Assembly (NCBI RefSeq): GCF_000255295.1
Contig: NC_017030.1
Location: 8,344,328 to 8,408,327 of the forward strand
Length of the DNA stretch: 64,000 nt
Reading direction: 5' to 3'
Source of the DNA: Corallococcus coralloides DSM 2259
GTDB lineage: Bacteria > Myxococcota > Myxococcia > Myxococcales > Myxococcaceae
Every line of letters begins with the position of its first letter. The stretch's first letter is position 1. A model generated the notes under the pieces. That model worked only from the letters and a program-made list of their open reading frames with translations. It had not been told where the DNA came from and did no database searches. Of the stretch, positions 17,387-25,654 are shown one piece after another. A program made the translations under genes and the position numbers.

Positions 17387-20206
17387 CTACCGCCTGCGCT
17401 TGCCACCGCGCCCGGCGGACACGGGCACCGCCTTCACCACGGGGGCGGGCCGGGCGGAGAGCCACGCCTCGACCTCCTTCGACTGCGCGGTGCGCCCCGC
17501 GGACCTGAAGCGCGCGAGCGCCTGTGACGCCGCGTCGCGCGCCTCCACCTCGTCTCCCTCCGTCCACAGCGCCTGTGCCAGCGCGAAGCCGGACTCGCCC
17601 AGCGAGTCCTCCTGCACGTCCTTGAAGGACAGCGCCTGCTTCAGCGTGGCAATCGCATCGCGCGTGCGGCCCAGGCCCAGCTGTGCCTGCCCCACGCCAT
17701 CCAGCGAGTAGTAGACCAGCTCGTCCTCTGGCCCCAGCTTCGCCTCCTTCACCTTCCGCGCTTCCTCGTAGTCCCGCAGCGCGTCCTCGTAGCGCTTGAG
17801 CGCGAGCAGGCTCATGCCCTCCTCGTCCAGCGCCTCCGCCAGCTTCACGCTCTGGTTCCCCAACAGCGTGCGGTGCAGCGACACCGACACCCGCGCGTGC
17901 TCCAGCGCCCCGGTGAAGTCCCGCTGCTCGCGCAGCGCCATGGACAGCGCCTGATGCCGGCGCGCCGTGTCCAGGTGCACGGGCCCCATCGCCTTCTCCG
18001 TCTGGGCGAGCGCGTCCTTCAGCACCGTCACCGCCTGCGCGCTCTTGCCCGTCTCCAGCAGCGTGCGCCCCAGCGTGAACGTCACTCGCGCCCGCTTGGG
18101 ATGCCCCTCCGGCAGCGCCGTCGCCAGCAGCCCCGACGCCTGCTCCAGCAGCTTCAGCGCGTCGTCCGGGTGGTCCTGCATCAGCGCGAGGTTGGCCGCG
18201 TTCACCTTCAGGTCGCTCTCCAGCACCGCGTCGCCGCCCACACGCTTGAGCGTCGCCTCACCCAACCGGCCCCAGCGCTGCGCGAGCGCGAACTGCTCCT
18301 GCTCGCCGTCCACGAAGAGCAGCTTGTTCATCACCGCCACCGCGAGCCGGTCCGCCCTGCCGGCCTCCGCGTCGTAGACGGCCTGCTCCAGCACCGCGCC
18401 GCCCGCGGCCTTGTCGCCCAGCACCGCCTGCGCCCAGCCCAGGTGGAACCTCAGCTCCGCCATCAGCGGCAGGTAGCCCGTGGCCAGGACGCGCGCCTCC
18501 GCGGCCTTCGCCAGCTCCAGCGCCTTGGGCATCCGGCTCAGGTCCACGCGGGCCTTCACGTCCGCCAGCGTCCCCTCCAGCTCCTCCAGCTCCGCGCGCT
18601 TCGCGGGATCCGCGGGCCGCGGCTGCAGCTCCGTCAGCGACTCCACGTCCGCGCAGTCCCCCGGCGAGGGCAGCGCGTACGCCGCGTCCAGCGACTTGTC
18701 CACCAGCGCCACGTCCGCCGTCTGCAGCGTGGCCACCAGCGCGCCCAGGTCCTTGCGCCGCCGCTCCAGGCACACGAAGCGCTGGGACAGCAGCTCCTCC
18801 GTCTGCACCTCGCGCACGCGCGTGTCCTCGCACGCCGCCGTGTGCTGCTTCGCCCACTCCGCGCCGTAGCCGTCCAGCACCTCGCCCACCCGGCGCGCCA
18901 TGTCCTGCGCCACCGGGCTCTTCGTCGCGAGGAACGACTGCTTCACCTTCTCGCGCGCGTCCGCCCCCCAGCGCTCCGCCACCAGGGCTGGCGCCCCCTC
19001 GCACACCTGCGAGCGCGACCACGCCACCCCGCCCGCCACGCCCAGCACCACCGTGGCCGCCACCGCCGCTCCCGCGCGGCGCTGGAGCAGGGCCCGCCGC
19101 TCCCGCTGGCCCAGCACCGTCAACAGCTCCGCCATGGAGCGGAACCGGTCGCGAGGCTCCAGCGACAGCCCCTTCATCAGCGCGCGGCGCACCCACGCCG
19201 GCACCTTCGAGTCGCGCGGCGGCTCCACGATGGGCGACGGCGGCAGCACCTGCACCGCCGCGGCGCCCGTCACGCCGGGCCCGTCATCCACCCCGGCCTG
19301 GGGCCGCAGCTGGGACGCCACCCGCGACAGCTCGTCCGGGTCGAACGGGCGGATGCCGTACAGCGCGCGGTACAGCGCCGCGCAGAAGCTGAATTGATCC
19401 GACCGCGAGTCCAGCAGCTCGCCCCGGAACTGCTCCGGGGACATGTACGCGGGCGTGCCCATCACCAGGCCCGCCTGCGTGAGCTGCGAGTTCAACGGCG
19501 AGTCATCGCCCACCGGCCGCGTGCGCTCGCCGTCCTCGTCGTCGTCCTCCGCCTCGCCCATGGGCCGCGCCAGCCCGAAGTCCGTGACGTAGACGCGCCC
19601 GTCCTTGCCCACCAGCACGTTGGCCGGCTTGAAGTCCCGGTGCACCAGCCCCGCCGCGTGCGCCGCCTCCAGGCCCCGACCCGCCGCCAGGTACTTGTCC
19701 AGCAGGTCCTGCCACGTCCGGGGCTTCGCCTTCGTCCAGTCGCGCAGCGTGCCGCCGTCCACCAGCGCCATCGCCACGTAGACCTGATGATCCCACTGCC
19801 CCACCTCGAAGACGGGGATGACGTTGGGATGGGAGATGCGCGCCATGGCCTGTGCCTCGCGCAAGAGCCGCGCCCGCCCCTGCTCCAGGTCCTCATGGCC
19901 GCCCTTCACCCGCAGGAGCTTCAGCGCCACCTTGCGGTCCAGGTCCGGGTCATAGGCGGCGTACACCACCCCCATGCCCCCCTGCCCCAGCACCTTCAGC
20001 GGGACGAACCGGCCCACCTGCCGCGAGGACAGCCGCTGCGACTCGCCGCCCCCCGTCCCCCGCGAGGGCGCCGAGGCCTCCGCCCCACCCCGCCCCGTCG
20101 CGGGCGCGCTGCCTCGGCCCGTACCGTAAGTTTCTCGCGACGTCGAAACGCGCGGCGCGGAGCCGGGCGCGGAAGGCCCATCGTCCCTGTCATGCCGGTT
20201 CGCCAT
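17387..20206 (-). CDS. Ser/Thr protein kinase with membrane anchor and TPR tail
   Basis: 939 residues from the ATG at 20206 (an in-frame ATG at 20239 would add 11). After a ~65-residue Ser/Gly/Arg-rich leader comes a Hanks-type kinase domain at ~68-370: Gly loop GQGGMGVVY (~74-82), VALK lysine (~96), HRDFKPANV (~189), DFG (~209) and the SPEQ activation-segment end. All catalytic residues are present. One transmembrane helix (AAVAATVVLGVAGGVAW, ~390-410) is followed by ~500 helical residues with TPR-like pairs (e.g. LALKRYEDALRDYEEARKV). This cytoplasmic-kinase/TPR layout is common in myxobacteria. The TPR part may bind partners or substrates. The gene is transcribed toward the IS. Confidence 0.9.
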   Translation of the reverse strand: MANRHDRDDGPSAPGSAPRVSTSRETYGTGRGSAPATGRGGAEASAPSRGTGGGESQRLSSRQVGRFVPLKVLGQGGMGVVYAAYDPDLDRKVALKLLRVKGGHEDLEQGRARLLREAQAMARISHPNVIPVFEVGQWDHQVYVAMALVDGGTLRDWTKAKPRTWQDLLDKYLAAGRGLEAAHAAGLVHRDFKPANVLVGKDGRVYVTDFGLARPMGEAEDDDEDGERTRPVGDDSPLNSQLTQAGLVMGTPAYMSPEQFRGELLDSRSDQFSFCAALYRALYGIRPFDPDELSRVASQLRPQAGVDDGPGVTGAAAVQVLPPSPIVEPPRDSKVPAWVRRALMKGLSLEPRDRFRSMAELLTVLGQRERRALLQRRAGAAVAATVVLGVAGGVAWSRSQVCEGAPALVAERWGADAREKVKQSFLATKSPVAQDMARRVGEVLDGYGAEWAKQHTAACEDTRVREVQTEELLSQRFVCLERRRKDLGALVATLQTADVALVDKSLDAAYALPSPGDCADVESLTELQPRPADPAKRAELEELEGTLADVKARVDLSRMPKALELAKAAEARVLATGYLPLMAELRFHLGWAQAVLGDKAAGGAVLEQAVYDAEAGRADRLAVAVMNKLLFVDGEQEQFALAQRWGRLGEATLKRVGGDAVLESDLKVNAANLALMQDHPDDALKLLEQASGLLATALPEGHPKRARVTFTLGRTLLETGKSAQAVTVLKDALAQTEKAMGPVHLDTARRHQALSMALREQRDFTGALEHARVSVSLHRTLLGNQSVKLAEALDEEGMSLLALKRYEDALRDYEEARKVKEAKLGPEDELVYYSLDGVGQAQLGLGRTRDAIATLKQALSFKDVQEDSLGESGFALAQALWTEGDEVEARDAASQALARFRSAGRTAQSKEVEAWLSARPAPVVKAVPVSAGRGGKRRR

Positions 20207-20377
20207 GGGTCCAGTGTACCCCTCACTCCAGGATTCCATGTTTCTCGGCCCGGCCGCCTGCCCGGTTGCGTCTGAAATCGCGCGCTTCCGTCAAAAGCCG
20301 TGATCCCGAAGCAACCTCCAAAGTCCTGCGCGGATAATGCGGGAGGAAAAAGACCCAGACGCGACAGGAGACGCCTC

Positions 20378-21358
20378 ATGTCCTTCGGTATTGGCTCCAA
20401 GCTTGATTCGGTCATGGCCCGCATCCGCCAGGCCACGGCGGAACGCGCGGCGGCCGCCCAGTCCGTGAAGGAGCCCCTGCCGGACGCACCGGACGCCAAG
20501 CCGCTCAACCCCGCGGAAGGCCGCTACCTGGACTCCTTCGAGGAGGAGCGCGCCAAGAAGATGGGCCTGACGTCCCTGGTCGTCCCCCCGGCCCCGGGCA
20601 CGGACGCGGCGGCCAGCGCCATCCCCACGAACGAGGCGACGCAGGCCCAGAAGGAGCAGGGCTGGAACGCGCCGCAGACGACCGTCGCGCAGACGAGCAA
20701 GAAGGGCTGCGCGGAAGCCACCCTCACCTACCTGGAGCAGTCCAGCGCCGAGGAGGCCGCCCCGCTGACGCAGCAGGAGGCCCGCGAGAAGGTGCGCAAC
20801 AAGGCGGACACGATTGCCTCGGGCGTGAGTGACCAGGTGGACGTGAACCTGGATGACGGCGCGACCCCGGCCGAGATGGGCGCCATGCTCGGCACCATGG
20901 GCATCAAGGTCACCAACGGCTTTGACGAGTGCAACACGGACGCGCTGAGCAGGGCGCTGAAGCACGGGCAGATGGCCCTGGCGATGGTGGACTCCAACGC
21001 GCTGCTCAACAGTACGTTGGCGGAAGATGAGCAACTCCCGGAGACCGGCGAATTGCACTGGCTCACCATCGACGGCGTGAACCCGGGCCTGAGCAACAGC
21101 ACGGACGACGACCTCTACCGCGTGCGCGACCCCATCAACGGCGCCTACTGGGTGCCGGCCAGCGACCTGAAGAAGAGCATCGAACAGGCCCAGGCGCAAC
21201 ATGGCAGCGGCGGCGTGATGACGGTGCAGAAGGACGGCACCGCGAAGACGGATGAACAGCGTCAGGCCCTGGCCCGCTCGAACCTGGAGCGCACCCAGCC
21301 CCTGGGCAAGGGCAACGGCGGCGCCAGCCGGCGCATGAGCGTGGGCGAGTCCAGCTAG
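20378..21358 (+). CDS. Papain-like (C39-type) cysteine peptidase-like protein
   Basis: 326 residues from ATG 20378, with AGGAG 9 nt upstream. The first ~105 residues are polar and disordered-looking. The rest has an apparent papain-fold triad: SKKGCAEATLTYL (Cys111), ELHWLTIDGV (His227) and YRVRDPINGAYW (Asp251), in the Cys-His-Asp order of C39-like peptidases. There is no signal peptide or membrane segment. The C terminus (after ~285) is again basic and polar. It is not next to an ABC exporter or leader-peptide gene, so a bacteriocin-processing role is not suggested. It could be an exported effector or an intracellular protease. The triad is a motif reading, not a tested fact. Confidence 0.6.
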   Translation: MSFGIGSKLDSVMARIRQATAERAAAAQSVKEPLPDAPDAKPLNPAEGRYLDSFEEERAKKMGLTSLVVPPAPGTDAAASAIPTNEATQAQKEQGWNAPQTTVAQTSKKGCAEATLTYLEQSSAEEAAPLTQQEAREKVRNKADTIASGVSDQVDVNLDDGATPAEMGAMLGTMGIKVTNGFDECNTDALSRALKHGQMALAMVDSNALLNSTLAEDEQLPETGELHWLTIDGVNPGLSNSTDDDLYRVRDPINGAYWVPASDLKKSIEQAQAQHGSGGVMTVQKDGTAKTDEQRQALARSNLERTQPLGKGNGGASRRMSVGESS

Positions 21359-21393
21359 GACCCCCTTCATCGCAGGCCCTGCATCACACCCCT

Positions 21394-21426
21394 ACGCCTT
21401 CCCCAGCCTCGCGCCGGGGAAGGCGT
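21394..21426. terminator. Strong bidirectional hairpin terminator
   Basis: ACGCCTTCCCC (21394-21404) pairs perfectly with GGGGAAGGCGT (21416-21426), an 11-bp stem with an 11-nt loop followed by TTTCC. It lies in the gap between two convergent genes and would serve both. Confidence 0.7.
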
Positions 21427-21442
21427 TTCCACGTCCGGTGGG

Positions 21443-22798
21443 CTACAGCGGCTCGCCCACCACCAGCGTGACGGGGCCGATGCTCTGGACGATGTACTGG
21501 TTGCGCGTGCCCACCTGGATGACGCTCTTCAGCCGCGCCTCCGGCCACTGCGCGTAACCTGGCTCGTACAGCCACCGGTAGTCCTTCGGCGGGCCCTCGG
21601 AGGCCTGGGGCGAGGCGTGCTCGCCCAGGATGAAGGCCGCGTAGCGCGTGTAGGCCTTGTGGATGCTGCCGCCGCCCGCGCCCGCGTAGTCCCAGAAGCC
21701 CGGCCGCGCGTAGTTCACCTCCGCGTTGCGCGCGACGAGCGACATGGCCCACAGGTGGAACAGCGAGTAGCCGATGGGCGGGTCGCGGAGGATCTTCTCC
21801 TCGTAGACGCGGCCCTCGTTGGCGGTGCCCGTGCCGGACTCGATGGCGCGGTTGATGACGTCCTTGATGAAGGACGGGTTCGCGTACGCGCCGTTGCGGC
21901 GGTCCGTCCACGACGTGCCGTCCAGCACGTAGCCCGCGAGCGCGCTGTCCTGCAGCGCCACGGACGCAGCCAGGAGGCCCGCCAGGCCCCAGGAGAGGTG
22001 GTTGTCGGAGCGGTAGCGGGTGAAGGCGCTGGAGCTGGGGTGCGTGTCCGCCCAGCGCGTCCAGGCCTGGAAGCTGGAGTTGACCGCCTCCGCCGACTTG
22101 CGCAGCCACTCGCGCACGGCGGCGTCGTCCGCGGCCGGGAGCGGGTAACCGTTGCGCTTGAGCAGCACGTACGCGTCGCTGGCGTTGATGAGGCCGTACG
22201 CCTGGAACAGGCCATCCAGCGCGAAGTTCCACGGGCGGTTGGAGCAGTAGTCCGTCGTCTGTCCATCCAGCTTCGCCGCCGCGTAGTCCACGTGCAGGTC
22301 ATGCATGTTCACGGGCGTGTGCTGCGACGCCCACGTCTTCAGGAACAGCGCCGCGCGTGCTGCGTACTTCGTGTCCCCGCTGACGGCGTACTGGAGCGCC
22401 AGCGTGCGCATCCGGTCGCCGTCGTCCGTGAACTTGCTCGTCGCGTCCGCCAGCGAGTTGTCCACGCCGTCCGTGTCCGGCGAGCACCAGTGGTACGTGA
22501 TGGTGGAGATGTTCGTCATCCGGAACGGCTTGGGCGTCGCCGTCAGCGCCCCATCCGCGCGGCCCTTCAGGATGCGCGCGTTCTCCGCGTAGGGCTCCGC
22601 CGTGGCGGCGGCCCGCGTCCGCGCGCGGGTGAGCTCCGCGGCCGTGATGAAGATGCCGCCGCCCGCCGTGGGCAGCGCCGTGGCCTCCGACTCCGTTTGG
22701 GCCAGCGCCAGCTCCGTCGCGTCCTCCGGTCCGCAAGCCGCGCCGCCCAGCACCACGCCCAGCACCAGGCTGCGCAGCCATCGTGGATTCCGAGTCAT
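21443..22798 (-). CDS. Alginate-lyase-family lipoprotein
   Basis: 451 residues. The signal peptide ends in a lipobox (VLGGAACG), so it is a predicted lipoprotein on the outer membrane or cell surface. The rest matches the all-helical alginate-lyase (alpha/alpha toroid) family: MTNISTITYHWCSPDTDG, WASQHTPVNMHDLHVDY, the NRPWNFALDGL region and a YRSDNHLSWGLAG stretch containing Asn-His, the expected catalytic neighbourhood. The substrate (alginate or another uronate polymer) is not certain. It lies 33 bp downstream of the GH6 gene on the same strand and is probably co-transcribed, giving a secreted polysaccharide-degrading pair. Confidence 0.82.
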   Translation of the reverse strand: MTRNPRWLRSLVLGVVLGGAACGPEDATELALAQTESEATALPTAGGGIFITAAELTRARTRAAATAEPYAENARILKGRADGALTATPKPFRMTNISTITYHWCSPDTDGVDNSLADATSKFTDDGDRMRTLALQYAVSGDTKYAARAALFLKTWASQHTPVNMHDLHVDYAAAKLDGQTTDYCSNRPWNFALDGLFQAYGLINASDAYVLLKRNGYPLPAADDAAVREWLRKSAEAVNSSFQAWTRWADTHPSSSAFTRYRSDNHLSWGLAGLLAASVALQDSALAGYVLDGTSWTDRRNGAYANPSFIKDVINRAIESGTGTANEGRVYEEKILRDPPIGYSLFHLWAMSLVARNAEVNYARPGFWDYAGAGGGSIHKAYTRYAAFILGEHASPQASEGPPKDYRWLYEPGYAQWPEARLKSVIQVGTRNQYIVQSIGPVTLVVGEPL

Positions 22799-22831
22799 GT
22801 CGTCGGTCCTTTCGAAAGGCGTGCGTGGGGC

Positions 22832-24280
22832 TCAGGTGCCGTCGATGAGGCGGTTCGCGATGTCCGGGCTGAACTGTCCGGCGGGCGTGCCCGGGGCGAT
22901 GCCGCACTGGCCATCCGAGTCTCCCGGCGTCTTCACCCACAGGAGCATCTCCGCGCCGCCGCCCGTCTGGGACGTCACGCCCAGCTTGCGGCCAGCGGGG
23001 TTGCACCACTCGCCGTTGGAGCCGTTGCCATTGCGGCTGGTGTCGATGACGTACTGCCGCGTGTAGCCATAGCGGCTGTTCAGCGCGGCGTTCACCGCGT
23101 TGCCGTACGTGGTGGACTGCGCGGTGGGGTAGAAGTTGGAGACGTTGAGAGAGAAGCCGCGCACGTTGCGCACGCCCGCGGACTCCAGCCGCTGCGCCAT
23201 GGTGTCGGCGGCGATCCAGCTCGCGTTGCCACCGTCCAGGTACGTCCAGGTGTTGGGAGCGCGGTCGCGCAGCTGCTCGGAGGCGTAGCGGATCAGGCTC
23301 AACCGCGTGGCGCGCTCCGTGTCGTTGGGCAGGCAGTCCAGCTGCGCGACGCCGTCCGGCTCCACGATGACCACCGCCGGCCGGTTGCCGATGGCCGTCG
23401 CGAACGCGGAGATCCAGGCGCGGTACGCGTCCGCGCTGCCCGCTCCGCCGCCGGAGTGGCTGCCGCAGTCGCGGCCGGGGATGTTGTAGGCCACCAGCAC
23501 GGGCAGCTTGTCCGCCGCGTCCGCCGCCGCCACGAAGTTGGACACATCCTGGGCGATGTTGCCGTTCCAGTTGCCGAACCAGCGCGCCATCGGCTTCGAG
23601 GCGATGGACGCGTTGATGCGCGACGCGCGGCCGTCACCGCTGTTGTTGCGCACCCACACCGCGGGGTTGGAGTTGGGGTCCACGTAGAAGCCGCTCGTCA
23701 TCGCCACCGGGCCGGAGCCGGTGCCGCTCTCCGTGGTGAGCGAGATGTCATCCAGCCGCACGGTGACGGCGTTGGCGCGGCCGCCCAGCTGGAACGTCAC
23801 CTGCCCCTGGCCCGTGGACAGCGAGGACGTGAACGGGAACGAGAAGCGCCGCGACGTGCCGTCCAGCGTGAAGGACCGCGTGAGCGTGGACGTGTACGGC
23901 GCCACCTCCTGCTGCACGGTGGCCTGCGCGGTGATGGTCGCGGAGGCCCGGGCCGTGAAGGCCAGCGTGTATGTCTTCCCGGCGGTGAGCGTCAGGCCGC
24001 TCTGTCCCACGATGGCGTCCCACGGGTTGGCGGTGTTCGCCGCCACGTCCACGCGCCACAGCCCGCTCTCCACGGACGACTGCGTGCTGGCGTTGTTCCA
24101 CCACGGCGCCACCGAGCCGGAGCTGAAGGAGCCGTTGGTGAGCAGCTCGGTGAGCGCCGCCTCCTGCGCGGTGAGTGCGGGAGCGTCAGGAGTGACGGGC
24201 TCGGCCGGGCCACAGGCCGCGAGCGCGAACAGCGGGAGGAACGACAGCGACAGCCGACGCACGGAACGAGGGGTACGCAT
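22832..24280 (-). CDS. Secreted GH6 beta-glucanase with N-terminal carbohydrate-binding domain
   Basis: 482 residues from ATG 24280 with GAGGAG upstream. The lipoprotein-type signal peptide ends LFALAACG. Residues ~45-185 form a CBM4/9-like beta-sandwich (LLTNGSFSSGSVAPWWNN... VRLDDISL). The C-terminal ~290 residues are a GH6 cellulase domain: VLVAYNIPGRDCG, VVIVEPDGVAQLDCL, YLDGGNASW, IDTSRNGNGSNGEWCNP and LLWVKTPGDSDGQC, with the conserved catalytic aspartates. It should cleave beta-1,4-glucans with inversion at the cell surface. It is first gene of a two-gene operon with the alginate-lyase-like gene. An inverted repeat and a shared 10-bp element lie upstream. Confidence 0.92.
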   Translation of the reverse strand: MRTPRSVRRLSLSFLPLFALAACGPAEPVTPDAPALTAQEAALTELLTNGSFSSGSVAPWWNNASTQSSVESGLWRVDVAANTANPWDAIVGQSGLTLTAGKTYTLAFTARASATITAQATVQQEVAPYTSTLTRSFTLDGTSRRFSFPFTSSLSTGQGQVTFQLGGRANAVTVRLDDISLTTESGTGSGPVAMTSGFYVDPNSNPAVWVRNNSGDGRASRINASIASKPMARWFGNWNGNIAQDVSNFVAAADAADKLPVLVAYNIPGRDCGSHSGGGAGSADAYRAWISAFATAIGNRPAVVIVEPDGVAQLDCLPNDTERATRLSLIRYASEQLRDRAPNTWTYLDGGNASWIAADTMAQRLESAGVRNVRGFSLNVSNFYPTAQSTTYGNAVNAALNSRYGYTRQYVIDTSRNGNGSNGEWCNPAGRKLGVTSQTGGGAEMLLWVKTPGDSDGQCGIAPGTPAGQFSPDIANRLIDGT

Positions 24281-24351
24281 GAAGGGGAACTCCTCACCAC
24301 GGGGAGCCCCCTTCTTGCGGCGCGCCACTCGGGAATACAAGACTAAGCAGC

Positions 24352-24382
24352 TATTTCAGCTCTTGACGGAATATTGCTGAAA
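24352..24382 (-). promoter_or_regulatory. Inverted repeat / shared element upstream of the GH6 operon
   Basis: TTTCAGC (24354-24360) and GCTGAAA (24376-24382) form an inverted repeat with a 15-bp spacer in an AT-richer stretch, 74-102 bp before the GH6 start. On the coding strand the gene-proximal half is AGCTGAAATA (24352-24361). The same 10-mer, in the same orientation, lies 66 bp upstream of the GH26 gene that starts at 36972. It is a candidate operator for polysaccharidase genes. Confidence 0.4.
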
Positions 24383-24415
24383 CAGTCACGCCAAGGGGCC
24401 AGTCACGGAGATGTG

Positions 24416-25381
24416 TCACGGCCCCTGCGGGCCGGGGCTGGCGTTGCCGCCGTCGGTGACGTAGCGCCACTGGCCATCGGCCTGCCGGCGCCAGACGGTG
24501 AGGTACTTCACGTGGTCCACCTCCGGCTGGCCCTGCTCGTTCTTGCCCGTGGAGATGGCGCGGCCCACCGTGTACGCGAGGTCGCCAGAGCCCGCCGCGT
24601 CCCCCAGCACCGGCTCCCAGCGCAGGTCGATGGCCTCCAGCGTGAACGGCGCGTACGCCTTCGCGATGGCGTCATGACCGTAGATGCCGGCGGAGCCGAG
24701 CGGCATCACCGCGTCCTGCGCGGCCCAGGCGGCGAAGGCCTTGCCCATGCCCTCGGTGACGGACATGGCGGAGAACGCGCTGTCCGCGGCCTTCGCCTCC
24801 TCCAGCACCTTCGCGGGCGGCAGCGCGCGCGGCTCCGGCGCCGGCTGCGTGGACGAAGACGCGAAGCCCGCGGGCGGCGTCATCGGCGTCTTGGCGGCGT
24901 TGAGCACCGCCACCGCCACGCGCCACTGCCCGTCCGGCTGGCGCCTCCACGCGGTGATGTAGCGCGCGGTCGGCCGCACCGACGTGCCTCCCGACTCCAC
25001 GGACACGTTGCCCACCGCGTACCCCAGCGTCCCGTCCGCGCTGACGTCCCAGCGCACGGGCGCCCAGCGCACCCTGCCCTCCGCCTCCAGCGGATGCGCG
25101 GCCAGCCACGCGCGGATGGCCTCCCTGCCCTTCGGCGCGTACGTGCCGTCCACCAGCAGCACCGCGTCGTCCGCGACGAAGTCCGCGAATGCCTGCGCCG
25201 ACCCGGCCTTCTCCGCCGCGTCCGACATGGCCTGGTCCGCCGCACGCAGCCCCGCACGCTGGTCCTCCAGCGACTGCCGGGCCATCACGGCCTCCGCGCC
25301 CGGCCCGGAGGCCTTCGCCCCACCACACCCCAGGGTCCCCAACGCCGCGACGACGAGCGCGCCCGCGAACATCCGTTTCAT
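24416..25381 (-). CDS. Lipoprotein with two tandem SnoaL/DUF4440-like domains
   Basis: 321 residues from the ATG at 25381, preceded by AAAGGAAA. The signal peptide ends LGTLGCGG (lipobox). Two copies of an NTF2-like (SnoaL/DUF4440) fold follow. The first at ~40-165 contains FADFVADDAVLLVDGTYAPKG and ..AWRRQPDGQWRV. The second at ~195-310 contains AAWAAQDAVMPLGSAGIYGH and ..VWRRQADGQWRYV. Both end in the same W-R-R-Q-x-D-G-Q-W-R motif, pointing to internal duplication. The fold binds small hydrophobic ligands or acts as an enzyme scaffold; the role is unknown. It is upstream of, and on the same strand as, the GH6 gene with 135 bp between. Confidence 0.75.
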   Translation of the reverse strand: MKRMFAGALVVAALGTLGCGGAKASGPGAEAVMARQSLEDQRAGLRAADQAMSDAAEKAGSAQAFADFVADDAVLLVDGTYAPKGREAIRAWLAAHPLEAEGRVRWAPVRWDVSADGTLGYAVGNVSVESGGTSVRPTARYITAWRRQPDGQWRVAVAVLNAAKTPMTPPAGFASSSTQPAPEPRALPPAKVLEEAKAADSAFSAMSVTEGMGKAFAAWAAQDAVMPLGSAGIYGHDAIAKAYAPFTLEAIDLRWEPVLGDAAGSGDLAYTVGRAISTGKNEQGQPEVDHVKYLTVWRRQADGQWRYVTDGGNASPGPQGP

Positions 25382-25654
25382 GTGCTGGTTTCCTTTCGTG
25401 AAACACCGGGCCCGCGCGCCATGACTGGCACCCCGGGCTCCCAGGCCGCAGCCATACACCCGAACACGCCCCGCCGCTCGCCCCGCGTCCCGGTCCCCAC
25501 TCACTCTCCGTCTGGAACGACCCCGGCGGATGTCGACTGAAACATCCTCGCGGGTCCCCTCCCTGACGCGTCCTGGCGAGCCGGGGCGATCCAGGAATGA
25601 TGCGTTTCTACAATTAGAAGGGAATTTCTCCTCACCGTGAAAGGAATCCCTCGA

